A DNA stretch of 64,000 nt, taken from Methyloversatilis sp. RAC08. GTDB taxonomy: Bacteria; Pseudomonadota; Gammaproteobacteria; Burkholderiales; Rhodocyclaceae. The notes under the pieces are model-generated. The model saw only the letters and a list, made by a program, of their open reading frames with translations, searched no databases and was not told the origin of the DNA. Both the position numbers and the translations under genes were made by a program. Numbering within the stretch: position 1 is the stretch's first letter; the number at the start of each line of letters is the position of its first letter. The stretch is taken from assembly GCF_001713355.1 (NCBI RefSeq), contig NZ_CP016448.1:62001-126000 (forward strand), given 5' to 3'. Shown one piece after another: positions 1 through 8,429 of this stretch.

Positions 1-1630
1 CGGTTGCACTCGCGCGCCATTCCTGCGCATTCGATGCATCACCGCCAGTCCAGTGCGAGCGCTTGTCCTTCGAAACCGGATTGATCGTGCCAGCAACGTG
101 TCCGCTGGCGCCGAGCACGAAGGTGGTGTCGCCGCCGAGCAGTCCGCGCGCCAGATAGGCACCCGTCCAGGGCACGATGTGATCTTCCGATGTGGCGAGC
201 AGATAGGCCGGCATGTCGATCTTGCCCAGATCCAGCCGTACGCCGAGCACTTCGAGCTTGCCCGGCACGCGCAGGCTGTTTTCCAGATACAGGTTGCGCA
301 GATACCAGGTCAGGAAGGGTCCGGGCAGATTCGTGCTGTCGCAGTTCCAGTGCAGGATGTCGAACGGCGGCGGCGTTTCGCCCTTGAGATAGTTGCCGAC
401 CACGTAGTTCCAGATCAGATCATTGGGCCGCAGGCTGCTGAAGGTCTGCGCCAGTTCGCGCCCGGCGAGCACACCACCGCGGCCGATGGTCGCTTCGCGC
501 GCGGCCACCATGCCTTCGTCGATCAGGCAGGCAAGTTCGCCGGCGTCGGAAAAGTCGAGCAGCGTGGTCAGCAAGGCCATGCTGGCCGCCGGTTTCTCGC
601 CGCGACCGCAAGCCACGGCGAGGGCCGAGGCCAGAATGGTGCCGCCGACGCAGAAACCCAGCGTGTTCGGCTGAGCATCCCCTGTGATGTCGCGTACGAC
701 GTCGAGCGCTGTCAGCGGGCCTAGACTGAGGTAGTTTTCCCAGGTCAGGTTGCCCATCGAGTCGTCCGGATTGCGCCACGACACAAGGAAGACTGTAAAA
801 CCCTTTTCAACCAGATAGCGCACCAGAGAGTTTTCCGGCTGCAGGTCCATCAGGTAGTACTTGTTGATGCAGGGCGGGATGATCAGCAGTGGCTTCGCAT
901 GGACCTTGTCGGTCAGCGGCGCGTACTGGATCAGCTGTATCAGCGTGTTCTCGAAAACAACCGAACCGGGCGTCACGGCCAGGTTCCTGCCGACCTCGAA
1001 AGCACCTGGCGCCGACATGGAAATGTAACCCTGTTGCAGGTCGCGCAGCAGGTTCTCCATGCCCTTGCGGATGCTTTCGCCTTCGGTGCGCAGTGCCGTC
1101 TGGATGAATTCAGGGTTGGTCGCAGCAAAATTCGCCGGCGACATCGCCTCGATCATCTGTTTCGACAGGTAGCGCATGCGTTCCTTGGCACGTCCGTCGG
1201 CCACTGGCGTCGCCTCGATGCATTCGCGCATGAAGGCCGAGTTGAGCGCATAAGCCTGACGCAGATAATCGAAATACGGGCTTTCCGACCATTCCGGCGC
1301 GCGGAAGCGGCGATCCGCTGGATCCATCCGGACCACCGGGGTGCCCGGTTCATCGGCTTTGCGTTGTGCAAAGGCCTGCCAGAGTTGATGCTGGCTGGCC
1401 AGCCACTGTTGGTGCAGGGCGTTGATGCGCTCCGCTTCGGGCGCCGGAAAACTGATTGGCGGAAGCGCTGTCTGAACGGCAGCGGCGCGGGCAGCATCCG
1501 GAAACGGCTGGCGAGCCATGAAATCGCTGAAGTTGCGGCTCATGGCAGTCATGATGGCCATCCAGTCCTGGGTCTGTTCGCCGGATGGCGGCATTGAAGA
1601 GGGCCCGGGGCTTGCCGATTCGCTGCTCAT
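1..1630 (-). CDS. phaC: Class I poly(3-hydroxyalkanoate) synthase, C-terminus cut off by window edge
   Basis: Polymerises (R)-3-hydroxyacyl-CoA into polyhydroxyalkanoate storage granules. Reading leftward from the ATG at 1630-1628 the frame is open to the window edge (about 543 residues, of a usual 560-600). The lipase-like box GFCVGG puts the catalytic Cys at residue 327. A downstream DHIVPW motif and the SGHVAGTINP motif supply the expected catalytic Asp and His. The N-terminal part has the typical PhaC_N region. The start is the first ATG upstream of the conserved region. No PhaA/PhaB/PhaR is visible on the upstream side; the downstream neighbours lie outside the window. Family and triad are clear; only the last residues are missing. 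Confidence 0.95.
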   Translation of the reverse strand, partial: MSSESASPGPSSMPPSGEQTQDWMAIMTAMSRNFSDFMARQPFPDAARAAAVQTALPPISFPAPEAERINALHQQWLASQHQLWQAFAQRKADEPGTPVVRMDPADRRFRAPEWSESPYFDYLRQAYALNSAFMRECIEATPVADGRAKERMRYLSKQMIEAMSPANFAATNPEFIQTALRTEGESIRKGMENLLRDLQQGYISMSAPGAFEVGRNLAVTPGSVVFENTLIQLIQYAPLTDKVHAKPLLIIPPCINKYYLMDLQPENSLVRYLVEKGFTVFLVSWRNPDDSMGNLTWENYLSLGPLTALDVVRDITGDAQPNTLGFCVGGTILASALAVACGRGEKPAASMALLTTLLDFSDAGELACLIDEGMVAAREATIGRGGVLAGRELAQTFSSLRPNDLIWNYVVGNYLKGETPPPFDILHWNCDSTNLPGPFLTWYLRNLYLENSLRVPGKLEVLGVRLDLGKIDMPAYLLATSEDHIVPWTGAYLARGLLGGDTTFVLGASGHVAGTINPVSKDKRSHWTGGDASNAQEWRASAT

Positions 1631-1873
1631 CTATTTCGATCCCTGTCGTTCCTGAAGTACCCGTATGCACGGCAAGCGACGGTAAGCTGCGGTGTCATCG
1701 GGTACGAATTTACGGCTACCGAGCATAGCAGCGGCAACATCAAAGGGCCTGTCTTCAGGCCCTGCATTGCATGAATGCAGCACATTTATACCTTGCGCCA
1801 TCCAGCACTGCCAAGAATTGTTGCATTGCACAAAAACTGTGTCAATCCCGGAATGCGGAAGGAGTCACACCGG

Positions 1874-2254
1874 ATGTACATCGTCGCAATCGCCTGGATC
1901 TACGTCGTGCTGATGATGTCGATCACCGAACAGTCCATCATCGCGGGCATCCTGACCTTCGTTTTCTACGGTCTGGTGCCGCTCGCCCTTTTTCTGTGGA
2001 TTTTCGGCACGCCGGCGCGACGGCGCGCGGCGCACCGGAACGCGCTGCTCGCGCAAGCCGAAGCTTCAGTGGGCGAATCCGTCGACCAGGTGGTGGATCA
2101 GCACGATGCTGCCGATGCCGGCCGAAATGAGCACCACCTGCTGAATGGTGGCGGACAGCTCGGCACGACGGTGCAGACCGGGGATCAGGTCGGCGACGGC
2201 GACATAGATCATGCTGGCAGCCGCGATGCACAGCAGGTAGGGCACCGCCCCTGA
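1874..2254 (+). CDS. Small membrane protein, convergent and overlapping with the ZIP gene
   Basis: Starts MYIVAIAWIYVVLMMSITE after a good AGGAG ribosome site at about 1859-1863. The first 60 residues contain two hydrophobic segments (about 1-20 and 24-45) followed by a basic stretch with RRR, which resembles a conserved small betaproteobacterial inner-membrane protein of unknown function. From about residue 62 the frame runs antisense through the 3' end of the neighbouring ZIP gene, and this tail (rich in Asp, Gln, Gly) looks non-conserved. The predicted product is 126 residues. The real gene may once have ended near 2060 and read on after loss of its stop. Existence of the N-terminal part is likely; the tail is doubtful. 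Confidence 0.6.
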   Translation: MYIVAIAWIYVVLMMSITEQSIIAGILTFVFYGLVPLALFLWIFGTPARRRAAHRNALLAQAEASVGESVDQVVDQHDAADAGRNEHHLLNGGGQLGTTVQTGDQVGDGDIDHAGSRDAQQVGHRP

Positions 2255-2956
2255 CATCGACGCCAGCGCGAAGTACGCGCCCACTGCGCCGACCAGCGTG
2301 GCCATGCTCGACAGCAGATTGAAGGCCAGCGCCCTCATGCGGCTCATGCCCGAGTGCAGCAGCACCAGATAGTCACCCACTTCCTGCGGGATTTCGTGCG
2401 CCACGATGGCGGTCGCGGTGACGATGCCGAGCGGAATGCTCTGCGTGAAGGCAGCGGCGATCAGCACGCCATCGACAAAATTGTGAAAGGCGTCGCCGAT
2501 CAGGATCAACGATGCGCTGCGCATCGATTCCTCACTGCCATAGCCATGCGCATGACCACCGCCCGGAACATGGCTGTGAGCCTTGAGCGCCACGGGTGCG
2601 GCCGCCGGCGCAACCGGCCGGTAAGAATGCGCAGTCGCACTACGCTTCACCTCGACCGGATCGTGAGCTTCGCAACTCACTTCATGGCAGTGCCGCCATA
2701 AAACCAGCTTCTCCAGCAGGAAAAAACCGAGGATGCCGGCCAGCAGAATGCTCGTGGCCAGTTCGACGCTGCCGATTTCGGTGATCGCCTGCGGCAGCAC
2801 GCCGAGCAAGGATGCACCGAGCAGCGCACCGACCGAATAGCTGATGAGCAGCGGAATGCTGTGCGGTTTCGCGGCAAAACCGACCAGGGCAGCGGCACAT
2901 ACACTGATCACGCCGCCGACGAACGAGGCGAGCACGATCCACATGAGTACAGACAT
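2066..2956 (-). CDS. ZIP family divalent metal transporter
   Basis: Inner-membrane ZIP permease (296 residues) predicted to import Zn2+ or a related divalent metal. Eight hydrophobic segments are interrupted by a His-rich cytoplasmic loop (about residues 105-140, with HSH and HAH). The metal-site signatures are present: DAFHNFVDG in TM4 and HEIPQEVGD in TM5. The start ATG at 2956-2954 opens directly with a membrane segment (MSVLMWIVLASFVGG). It is transcribed alone; its 3' end is overlapped by the convergent small membrane protein. Which metal it carries cannot be told from the sequence. Confidence 0.9.
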   Translation of the reverse strand: MSVLMWIVLASFVGGVISVCAAALVGFAAKPHSIPLLISYSVGALLGASLLGVLPQAITEIGSVELATSILLAGILGFFLLEKLVLWRHCHEVSCEAHDPVEVKRSATAHSYRPVAPAAAPVALKAHSHVPGGGHAHGYGSEESMRSASLILIGDAFHNFVDGVLIAAAFTQSIPLGIVTATAIVAHEIPQEVGDYLVLLHSGMSRMRALAFNLLSSMATLVGAVGAYFALASMSGAVPYLLCIAAASMIYVAVADLIPGLHRRAELSATIQQVVLISAGIGSIVLIHHLVDGFAH

Positions 2957-2988
2957 AAAGTGCCGCGGTTAGCTGAAAAGAGGCCGGA

Positions 2989-3744
2989 TTATCCTTGATC
3001 CGGCGACATAGAGGGGTTTGCAGTCCGCCAGATCAGGCTGGCCATGCGCCCGGTACGACCGTCGCGCCGGAAAGAATGGAACAGCCCGGCCTGTCCGACC
3101 GTACACAAACCGCCGCCAAACACGGCCTGCACACCGGCCTGTGCCAGCTCGAGCCGGGCCAGCCGGTAGAGGTCGGCAAACAGCCTGTCGCCCATGCCTG
3201 GCCGGAACGCGTCTTCCGCCCGGGCCAGCCGTGCAACAAAGAGGTCCTTCACTTCAGGCCCGACCTCGAAGGCATCCGGTCCGATGGCCGGACCGAGCCA
3301 GGCGAGGATGTCGGACGCCGGGCAGCCCATGCTTTCAACGGTACGGCTCAGCACCCCCGCTGCAAGGCCACGCCAGCCCGCATGCGCGGCGGCCACCACC
3401 GTGCCCTGCCGGTTGCAGAACAGCACCGGCAGGCAGTCCGCGGTCATGACTGCGCACACGGATCCCGGCTGATGCGACACCGATGCGTCGGCACATGCGG
3501 TGCGGGCGATATCTGCGTCCGCCACGTCGACGCCGTGCACCTGCTCGAGCCACAGCGGTTCGGCCGGCAGCAAGGCGCGCAGCAACGCGCGATTGGCCGC
3601 AACCGCAGCCGGATCGTCGCCGACGTGCGACGCCGGGTTGAACGGACCGAACGGCGGCTGACTGACCCCGCCGAGACGGGTCGTCACGGCCGCATGCACG
3701 CCGGGCGGGGCCGGCCAGTCGGGGCGGATCAGCGGCAGCGTCAT
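2989..3744 (-). CDS. pgeF: Peptidoglycan editing factor PgeF (YfiH/YlmD, multicopper polyphenol oxidase family)
   Basis: 251 residues. The family (old name polyphenol oxidase/laccase domain) removes wrongly incorporated amino acids from the muropeptide precursor at UDP-MurNAc-L-Ala, and members also act on purine nucleosides. The zinc-site elements are visible: LEQVHGVDV, the TADCLPVLF motif (Asp-Cys) and AAHAGWRGL (His), then GPAIGPDAFEVG. The start is the ATG at 3744, which forms an ATGA overlap with the rluD stop, so the two are translationally coupled. This rluD-pgeF order is common in proteobacteria. The frame stays open upstream inside rluD, but that part is antisense-like noise. Confidence 0.9.
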   Translation of the reverse strand: MTLPLIRPDWPAPPGVHAAVTTRLGGVSQPPFGPFNPASHVGDDPAAVAANRALLRALLPAEPLWLEQVHGVDVADADIARTACADASVSHQPGSVCAVMTADCLPVLFCNRQGTVVAAAHAGWRGLAAGVLSRTVESMGCPASDILAWLGPAIGPDAFEVGPEVKDLFVARLARAEDAFRPGMGDRLFADLYRLARLELAQAGVQAVFGGGLCTVGQAGLFHSFRRDGRTGRMASLIWRTANPSMSPDQG

Positions 3745-4706
3745 CGGGGCACTCGCAGGCTGTCGATCAACTGCACCAGATCGTCCGGCAGCGGCACCTC
3801 CCACGCAACGTCGTCGCCCGTGCGTGGGTGGATCAGCCCGAGGCGCCAGGCGTGCAGCGCCTGCCTGCCGAACTGCGCCGCCACCGGACGCGGCGCATAG
3901 GTGTCGTCGCCAAGCAGCGGATGACCGATCGACGCCATGTGTACCCGGATCTGGTGGGTGCGGCCGGTTTCCAGCCGGCATTCGACGGCCGTCGCTTCGC
4001 GCAGCCGGTCGCGTACGGCGTAGTGGGTGCGCGCCGGCCGTCCGGTCGGCACGACGGCCATGCGTGTGCGATGCACCGGATGCCGGCCGATCGGCGCGTC
4101 CACCACCCCGTCGGTCCGCACGGCGCCGCTGACCACCGCAATGTAGCGGCGCGACACGGTGCGCGCCTGAAGCTGGCGCACCAGATCGGTCTGCGCCTGC
4201 AGTGTGCAGGCCACCACCAGAAGGCCGGTCGTGTCCTTGTCGAGCCGGTGCACGATGCCGGCGCGCGGCACCTGTGTCAGCGCCGGGCGGTGGTGCAGCA
4301 GTGCATTGAGCAGGGTGCCGTCCGGCACGCCATTGCCCGGGTGCACGACCATGCCGGCCGGCTTGCTGATCACCAGCAGCGTGTCGTCCTCGTGAATGAT
4401 GTCGAGCGCGATGTCCTGCGGCGCATGCACGGTATCCGGCGCCGGTGCGTCGGGGTCGAGTTCGAGCCGCTCGCCGGAAAAAGTGCGGCGCCGGGTGTCG
4501 CTCGCCGCCACCTCGTCCACCTTCACCCGACCCGCGCGCAGCCAGCCCTGCAGGCGCGCGCGCGAGTACTGCGGCCACACCGCGGCAAGCACCACGTCGA
4601 GCCGCTGGCCGACCACGCCGGGCGGCACCACTGCATGAAGTCGATGACCGGGCTGCTCGGCGATATAATCGTCGTCTTGAATCTCTTCCAGGGCTGGTGT
4701 GGTCAT
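3741..4706 (-). CDS. rluD: 23S rRNA pseudouridine(1911/1915/1917) synthase RluD
   Basis: Converts three uridines of 23S rRNA helix 69 to pseudouridine. 321 residues: an N-terminal S4-like RNA-binding domain (VVGQRLDVVLAAVWPQYSRARLQGWL region), then the RluA-type catalytic domain with the signature GIVHRLDKDTTGLLV, whose Asp is the nucleophile, and the C-terminal RTHQIRVHMASIGHPLLGD motif. I place the start at the ATG at 4706-4704 (MTTPALEE); the frame is open further upstream but would run into bamD. This start overlaps the divergent bamD start by two bases, so their promoters must lie inside each other's 5' coding sequence. The stop overlaps the pgeF start by 4 nt. Confidence 0.92.
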   Translation of the reverse strand: MTTPALEEIQDDDYIAEQPGHRLHAVVPPGVVGQRLDVVLAAVWPQYSRARLQGWLRAGRVKVDEVAASDTRRRTFSGERLELDPDAPAPDTVHAPQDIALDIIHEDDTLLVISKPAGMVVHPGNGVPDGTLLNALLHHRPALTQVPRAGIVHRLDKDTTGLLVVACTLQAQTDLVRQLQARTVSRRYIAVVSGAVRTDGVVDAPIGRHPVHRTRMAVVPTGRPARTHYAVRDRLREATAVECRLETGRTHQIRVHMASIGHPLLGDDTYAPRPVAAQFGRQALHAWRLGLIHPRTGDDVAWEVPLPDDLVQLIDSLRVPR

Positions 4707-5499
4707 GTGGCGTATTTTAACGATAGTGCTTGTGGTGATGCTGTCCGCTGGCTGCAACATCCTGCCGAAGAAGATCGACGAAACGGCCAACTGGTCGGCG
4801 CAACGCCTCTACACCGAAGCCAAGCAACTGCTCGACGAAGGCGCCTTCGACCAGTCGGTCAAGATGTACGAAAAGCTGGAGGCACGTTACCCCTACGGCC
4901 GCTACGCGCAGCAGGCGCAGATCGAGGTGGCCTACGCCTACTACCGCTCGGGTGACCGCGTACAGGCGCTTGCCGCCTGCGAACGCTTCATCCGCCTGCA
5001 CCCCAATCACCCGAACATCGATTACATCTTCTACCTGCGCGGCCTGGTCGACTTCAACGAAGACATGGGCTTCATGAGCAAGATTTCGCGGCAGGACATG
5101 ACCGAGCGCGACCCCAAGGGTCTGCGCGATTCGTTCGATGCGCTCAAGGAACTGATCACCCGCTATCCGGACAGCAAATATGTGCCTGACGCCAAGGCAC
5201 GCATGGGCTATCTGGTCAATGCGCTGGCCGCCGCCGAAGTGCATGTGGCGCGTTACTACTTCCGCCGCGGCGCCTACCTGGCTGCCGCCAATCGCGCACA
5301 GTTCGCGATCAGCAACTTCCAGGAATCGCCATCGACCGAAGAAGCGCTGTACATCCTCACCCGCTCCTACGAACAGCTCGGCCTGAGCGACTTGCAGGAA
5401 GATGCCCAGCGCGTCATGGTGAAGAACTTCCCCGACAGCACCTACCCGGAACTGGGCTTCCAGGACGGCAAGGACGACCCGTGGTGGAAGCTCTGGTAA
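4705..5499 (+). CDS. bamD: Outer membrane protein assembly factor BamD (ComL)
   Basis: Lipoprotein of the BAM complex that folds beta-barrels into the outer membrane. 264 residues. The N-terminal signal MWRILTIVLVVMLSAGC has a lipobox LSAG-C (lipidated Cys at about 15). The rest is helical TPR-like repeats (YTEAKQLLDEGAFDQSVKMYEKL; AYAYYRSGDRVQALAACERFI), ending EDAQRVMVKNFPDS. A GTG at 4699 is an alternative start two codons upstream. Divergent from rluD with overlapping start codons. Essential in most proteobacteria. Confidence 0.95.
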   Translation: MWRILTIVLVVMLSAGCNILPKKIDETANWSAQRLYTEAKQLLDEGAFDQSVKMYEKLEARYPYGRYAQQAQIEVAYAYYRSGDRVQALAACERFIRLHPNHPNIDYIFYLRGLVDFNEDMGFMSKISRQDMTERDPKGLRDSFDALKELITRYPDSKYVPDAKARMGYLVNALAAAEVHVARYYFRRGAYLAAANRAQFAISNFQESPSTEEALYILTRSYEQLGLSDLQEDAQRVMVKNFPDSTYPELGFQDGKDDPWWKLW

Positions 5500-5556
5500 A
5501 CGTCTTGCCGCGCAGTCCCGCGCGGCAGATCTGACTGCATCGACAGGGAGCGTCTC

Positions 5557-5994
5557 ATGTACAGCAAGGTCCTGCTCGCCTACGACGGATCCGAATCCGG
5601 CCGCCGCGCGCTGTTCGAGTGCGCCGACATCAACAACTTTCTGCATGCGGACATCCACCTGCTCGCGGTCGCCCCCATCGCGCCGACGCTGTTCGTCGCC
5701 GAAGGTTTTGTCGCCGACGTGCCGCAGGAAGAGGAAAACGCGCGCTTCGCGCAGGTGCTCGACGATGGCCTGGCACAGCTTGCCGCGCGCAACGTGAAGG
5801 CGGCCGGCCATCTGGTGACCGGCGACGCAGTGCGCGAGATCAGCCGCATGGCGCGCGAACTGAAGGTCGACCTCATCGTGATCGGCCACAAGCACCACCC
5901 GTCGCGGCTGGAGCGCTGGTGGAAGGGCTCGGTCGGCGCCTCGCTGGTCGAGGAAGCGCCATGCAGCATCCTGGTCGCCGTACAGAACCCGTGA
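5557..5994 (+). CDS. Universal stress protein, UspA family
   Basis: 145-residue single Usp domain, cytoplasmic, presumed ATP-binding stress-response protein. Begins MYSKVLLAYDGSESGRRAL (the conserved Asp in AYDGS) and ends with the nucleotide-binding signature VIGHKHHPS followed by GSVGASLVEEAPCSILVA. A ribosome site (AGGGAG) lies before the ATG at 5557. The stop codon overlaps the GTG start of the next gene (GTGA at 5991-5994), suggesting co-translation with a two-component regulator. Confidence 0.92.
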   Translation: MYSKVLLAYDGSESGRRALFECADINNFLHADIHLLAVAPIAPTLFVAEGFVADVPQEEENARFAQVLDDGLAQLAARNVKAAGHLVTGDAVREISRMARELKVDLIVIGHKHHPSRLERWWKGSVGASLVEEAPCSILVAVQNP

Positions 5995-7358
5995 CGGCTG
6001 CGGCGCGCGCGGGCGCGCGCGACTGGCAGCAGTACTCGGTGCTGGTGGTCGACGATGAAGAAGGCATGCGCAGCTTCATCACGCGCGCGCTGGGTGCGCG
6101 CTGCGGTCTGGTGGAAGCCGCCGGCAGCGTCGAAAGTGCGCAGCAGCTGTTCGCCCGGCTGCACTTCGACCTCATCATCCTCGACATCACCCTGCCCGGC
6201 CGCAGCGGCCTCGAATGGCTCAACGAGCTGCGCGAACAGGGGCATCAGTGCGATGTCATCCTGATCACCGCGTTTGCCGACATCGAAACGGCCATCAACG
6301 CACTGCGTGCCGGCGCGTCGGACTTCATCCTGAAGCCCTTCCGCATCGACCAGCTGATGAATGCCGTCGGCCGTTGTTTCGACCGCGCCGGCCTGCTGCG
6401 CGAAAACTATGTGCTGCGGCGGGAAATCGCGCGCCAGACCGAAGGCGTTGAAGGCATGGTCGGCGAATCCGCTCCGGTGCGCGAACTGGCCGCCGTGCTG
6501 CGCCGCGCCGCAGCGATGCCGAGCACCGTACTGCTGACCGGCGAATCCGGCGTCGGCAAGGAAGTCGCCGCGCGCGCGCTGCACCAGATGAGTCCGCGCG
6601 CCGCTGCGCCGTTCGTGCCGGTCAATTGCGGCGCCATCAGCGCCGAACTGATCGAATCCGAACTGTTCGGTCACGTAAAGGGCGCCTTCACCGGCGCACA
6701 GGACAACTACCCCGGCCTGCTGTTCTATGCCCAGGGCGGCACGCTTTTCCTGGACGAAATTTCCGAGCTGCCGCAGGCCATGCAGACCAAGCTGCTGCGC
6801 GTGCTCGAAGACCGCATGATCCGCCCGGTCGGCTCGACGCGCGAAGTCCCGGTCGACATCCGCATCGTCGCTGCCAGCAACCGCGACCTCGCCACCGAAG
6901 TGCGCACCGGCCGCTTCCGTCAGGACCTGTTCTACCGGCTCGACGTCGTGCGCATCACCATTCCGCCGCTGCGCGAACGTCGTGAGGACGTGAAGCTGCT
7001 GATCGCCCACTTCATGGCGCAACTATCGTCCCGCCTCGGCGTGGCGCCGATTCCGCTCGACCGCGACACCGTGCTGCGCATGGCCGGCTACGACTGGCCC
7101 GGCAACATCCGCGAACTGCGCAATCTGGTCGAACGCGCCCTCATCCTCGGCTACTTTCCAGCCGACGCCCTCGGCAGCCTGACCTCGCCCGCGCCCGCCG
7201 CAGGCGAGCGCACCGCGCTCGATGACGTCGAACGCAAGCACATCCTCGATGTGCTCACCGCGTGCGGCGGCAACAAATCCGAAGCCGCACGCCAGCTGGG
7301 CGTGTCGCGCAAGACCATAGAACGCAAATGCGCGATGTGGGGTGTCGCCGGGGTTTAG
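5991..7358 (+). CDS. Sigma-54-dependent two-component response regulator, NtrC/DctD type
   Basis: 455 residues from the GTG at 5991 (VTAAARAG...). Receiver domain with VVDDEEG acidic pocket, LIILDITLPG phospho-acceptor Asp and ILKPF Lys; then an AAA+ domain with Walker A GESGVGKE, the sigma-54 contact loop GAFTGA, Walker B GGTLFLDEI and the arginine-finger region; and a C-terminal Fis-type helix-turn-helix (CGGNKSEAARQLGVSRKTIERK). It should activate a sigma-54 promoter when phosphorylated. No sensor kinase is adjacent, so its partner is unknown. Coupled to the Usp gene by a 4-nt overlap; an in-frame ATG at 5961 is a less likely start. Its stop codon lies inside the first copy of a 67-bp tandem repeat. 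Confidence 0.9.
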   Translation: MTAAARAGARDWQQYSVLVVDDEEGMRSFITRALGARCGLVEAAGSVESAQQLFARLHFDLIILDITLPGRSGLEWLNELREQGHQCDVILITAFADIETAINALRAGASDFILKPFRIDQLMNAVGRCFDRAGLLRENYVLRREIARQTEGVEGMVGESAPVRELAAVLRRAAAMPSTVLLTGESGVGKEVAARALHQMSPRAAAPFVPVNCGAISAELIESELFGHVKGAFTGAQDNYPGLLFYAQGGTLFLDEISELPQAMQTKLLRVLEDRMIRPVGSTREVPVDIRIVAASNRDLATEVRTGRFRQDLFYRLDVVRITIPPLRERREDVKLLIAHFMAQLSSRLGVAPIPLDRDTVLRMAGYDWPGNIRELRNLVERALILGYFPADALGSLTSPAPAAGERTALDDVERKHILDVLTACGGNKSEAARQLGVSRKTIERKCAMWGVAGV

Positions 7359-7484
7359 CGACGCATGCGTTGCTCCGGCGACACGGGTCGGCTGTACCCA
7401 GCCGACCTCCCACGTCCGGGGTTTAGCGACGCATGCGTTGCTCCGGCGACACGGGTCGGCTGTATTCAGCCGACCTCCCACGTA
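7351..7484. repeat. 67-bp tandem duplication with hairpin and 10-bp palindrome
   Basis: Two nearly identical 67-bp units (7351-7417 and 7418-7484) each begin GGGTTTAGCGACGCATGCGT. Each holds the perfect palindrome ACGCATGCGT and a hairpin GGTCGGCT...AGCCGACC. The units differ by a few bases in the hairpin loop. The first unit contains the TAG stop of the preceding regulator gene. It looks like a REP-type intergenic element that duplicated in place; the hairpin could also act in 3'-end formation. Confidence 0.8.
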
Positions 7485-7581
7485 CAGGATGGGGGCGAAG
7501 CATGCGTGCCGGGCCCGGGTTCCTGTAATCGACAGCTCCTCCGAACCCTGATAGCCGAAAGGCGCGGGTGATGGCACCGAT

Positions 7582-7681
7582 TTGTTGGGCATCGCTGCGC
7601 TCACCCCAACCTACCCAGCGTCAGACATGTTTTCGAGGAGCGCGACATGTAGGTTGGGGTGAGCGCAGCGATGCCCAACAA
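7582..7681. repeat. REP-like inverted repeat, perfect 33-bp arms
   Basis: Arms at 7582-7614 and 7649-7681 are exact reverse complements, with a 34-bp spacer. The left arm reads TTGTTGGGCATCGCTGCG onward. GCCCAACA/TGTTGGGC palindromic elements of this kind are scattered between genes in many proteobacteria (REP class). It lies between the convergent regulator gene and mfnB and could form a large cruciform or transcript hairpin ending both units. The surrounding 7485-7581 holds no gene I can see. Confidence 0.85.
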
Positions 7682-7703
7682 CGGACTCGAGACAGGCGAT
7701 CCT

Positions 7704-8429
7704 TCAGCTCACTACGTCGTGCGCATGCGCTGTGGCGCACAGTCGCTGGCGTACGCGTCGTACCGATTCGCGGTCAAGTTCGCTGCCGCGCTCGGCCCCG
7801 ACGCACAGCGCACCGCGAAAACCGAGGTAGTCAGGGTCCAGTGCGGCCAGCGCGTCGATGTGCTCGATGCGCAACGACCCGGCGAGGCCGCACAGGAGAC
7901 CGCGGCCCCGGGCGCGCGCAACGAAATTCGCCAGCCAGGCGCAAGACACGACGTCGCACAGGCTGCGGCCCTGCTTGAGTGCCGTATCGACCATGACGCC
8001 GTCGAAGCCTGCATCGGCCACGGCATCGACCAGTTCCAGCGGCGGCGCGAGGTCGGCAAACATGACCGCAATGCGGCGGGCGCCGGACAGCGGCTGCAGC
8101 CCGGTAAGACAGCCGAACACTTCGGCGTAATCCCGCCCCCCGTGCTGCCAGCCCGCCGGAAAGAGACCCGCCTTCACATAATCGACGCCTGTGGCTGCAA
8201 TGCGCGACATCGCCGCCTGCAGCTCGATGGCATCCGGATCGATGTTGCCGGCGGTCGCGCTGGTGATCGTGCGGCCGGCAACGAAGTCGACGACTTCGCG
8301 GATGACATCGGCCGGCAGTGCGCCGAGTGCGCCGTCGGCGGGATTTTTCAGGTCGATCAGGTCCACGCCGGCATCCAGCACGATCTGCGCCTCCGCCAGA
8401 TCGCGCACGCTGGCGAGCATGCGGGTCAA
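7704..8429 (-). CDS. mfnB: (5-Formylfuran-3-yl)methyl phosphate synthase (MfnB/Orf9, DUF556)
   Basis: Makes 4-(hydroxymethyl)-2-furancarboxaldehyde phosphate from two glyceraldehyde-3-phosphates, the first step of methanofuran biosynthesis. Methylotrophic bacteria use this family for the formyltransferase/hydrolase cofactor of the tetrahydromethanopterin C1 pathway. 241 residues with a TIM-barrel pattern: MLASVRDLAEAQIVLDAGVDLIDLKNP near the N-terminus (with the conserved Asp/Lys), DYVKAGLF in the middle and GFDGVMVDT. The start ATG at 8429 overlaps the DUF447 stop by 4 nt. Last gene of a tightly overlapping minus-strand block. Confidence 0.9.
   Translation of the reverse strand: MTRMLASVRDLAEAQIVLDAGVDLIDLKNPADGALGALPADVIREVVDFVAGRTITSATAGNIDPDAIELQAAMSRIAATGVDYVKAGLFPAGWQHGGRDYAEVFGCLTGLQPLSGARRIAVMFADLAPPLELVDAVADAGFDGVMVDTALKQGRSLCDVVSCAWLANFVARARGRGLLCGLAGSLRIEHIDALAALDPDYLGFRGALCVGAERGSELDRESVRRVRQRLCATAHAHDVVS

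Noticed and set aside
420-779. 119-codon minus-strand frame inside the PHA synthase
   Set aside because: Out of frame with phaC, arginine-rich composition, no ribosome site. Typical shadow in high-GC DNA.
4717-5898. 393-codon minus-strand frame opposite bamD and the Usp gene
   Set aside because: Long only because of GC-rich antisense; no homology pattern, and bamD and usp on the other strand have clear motifs.
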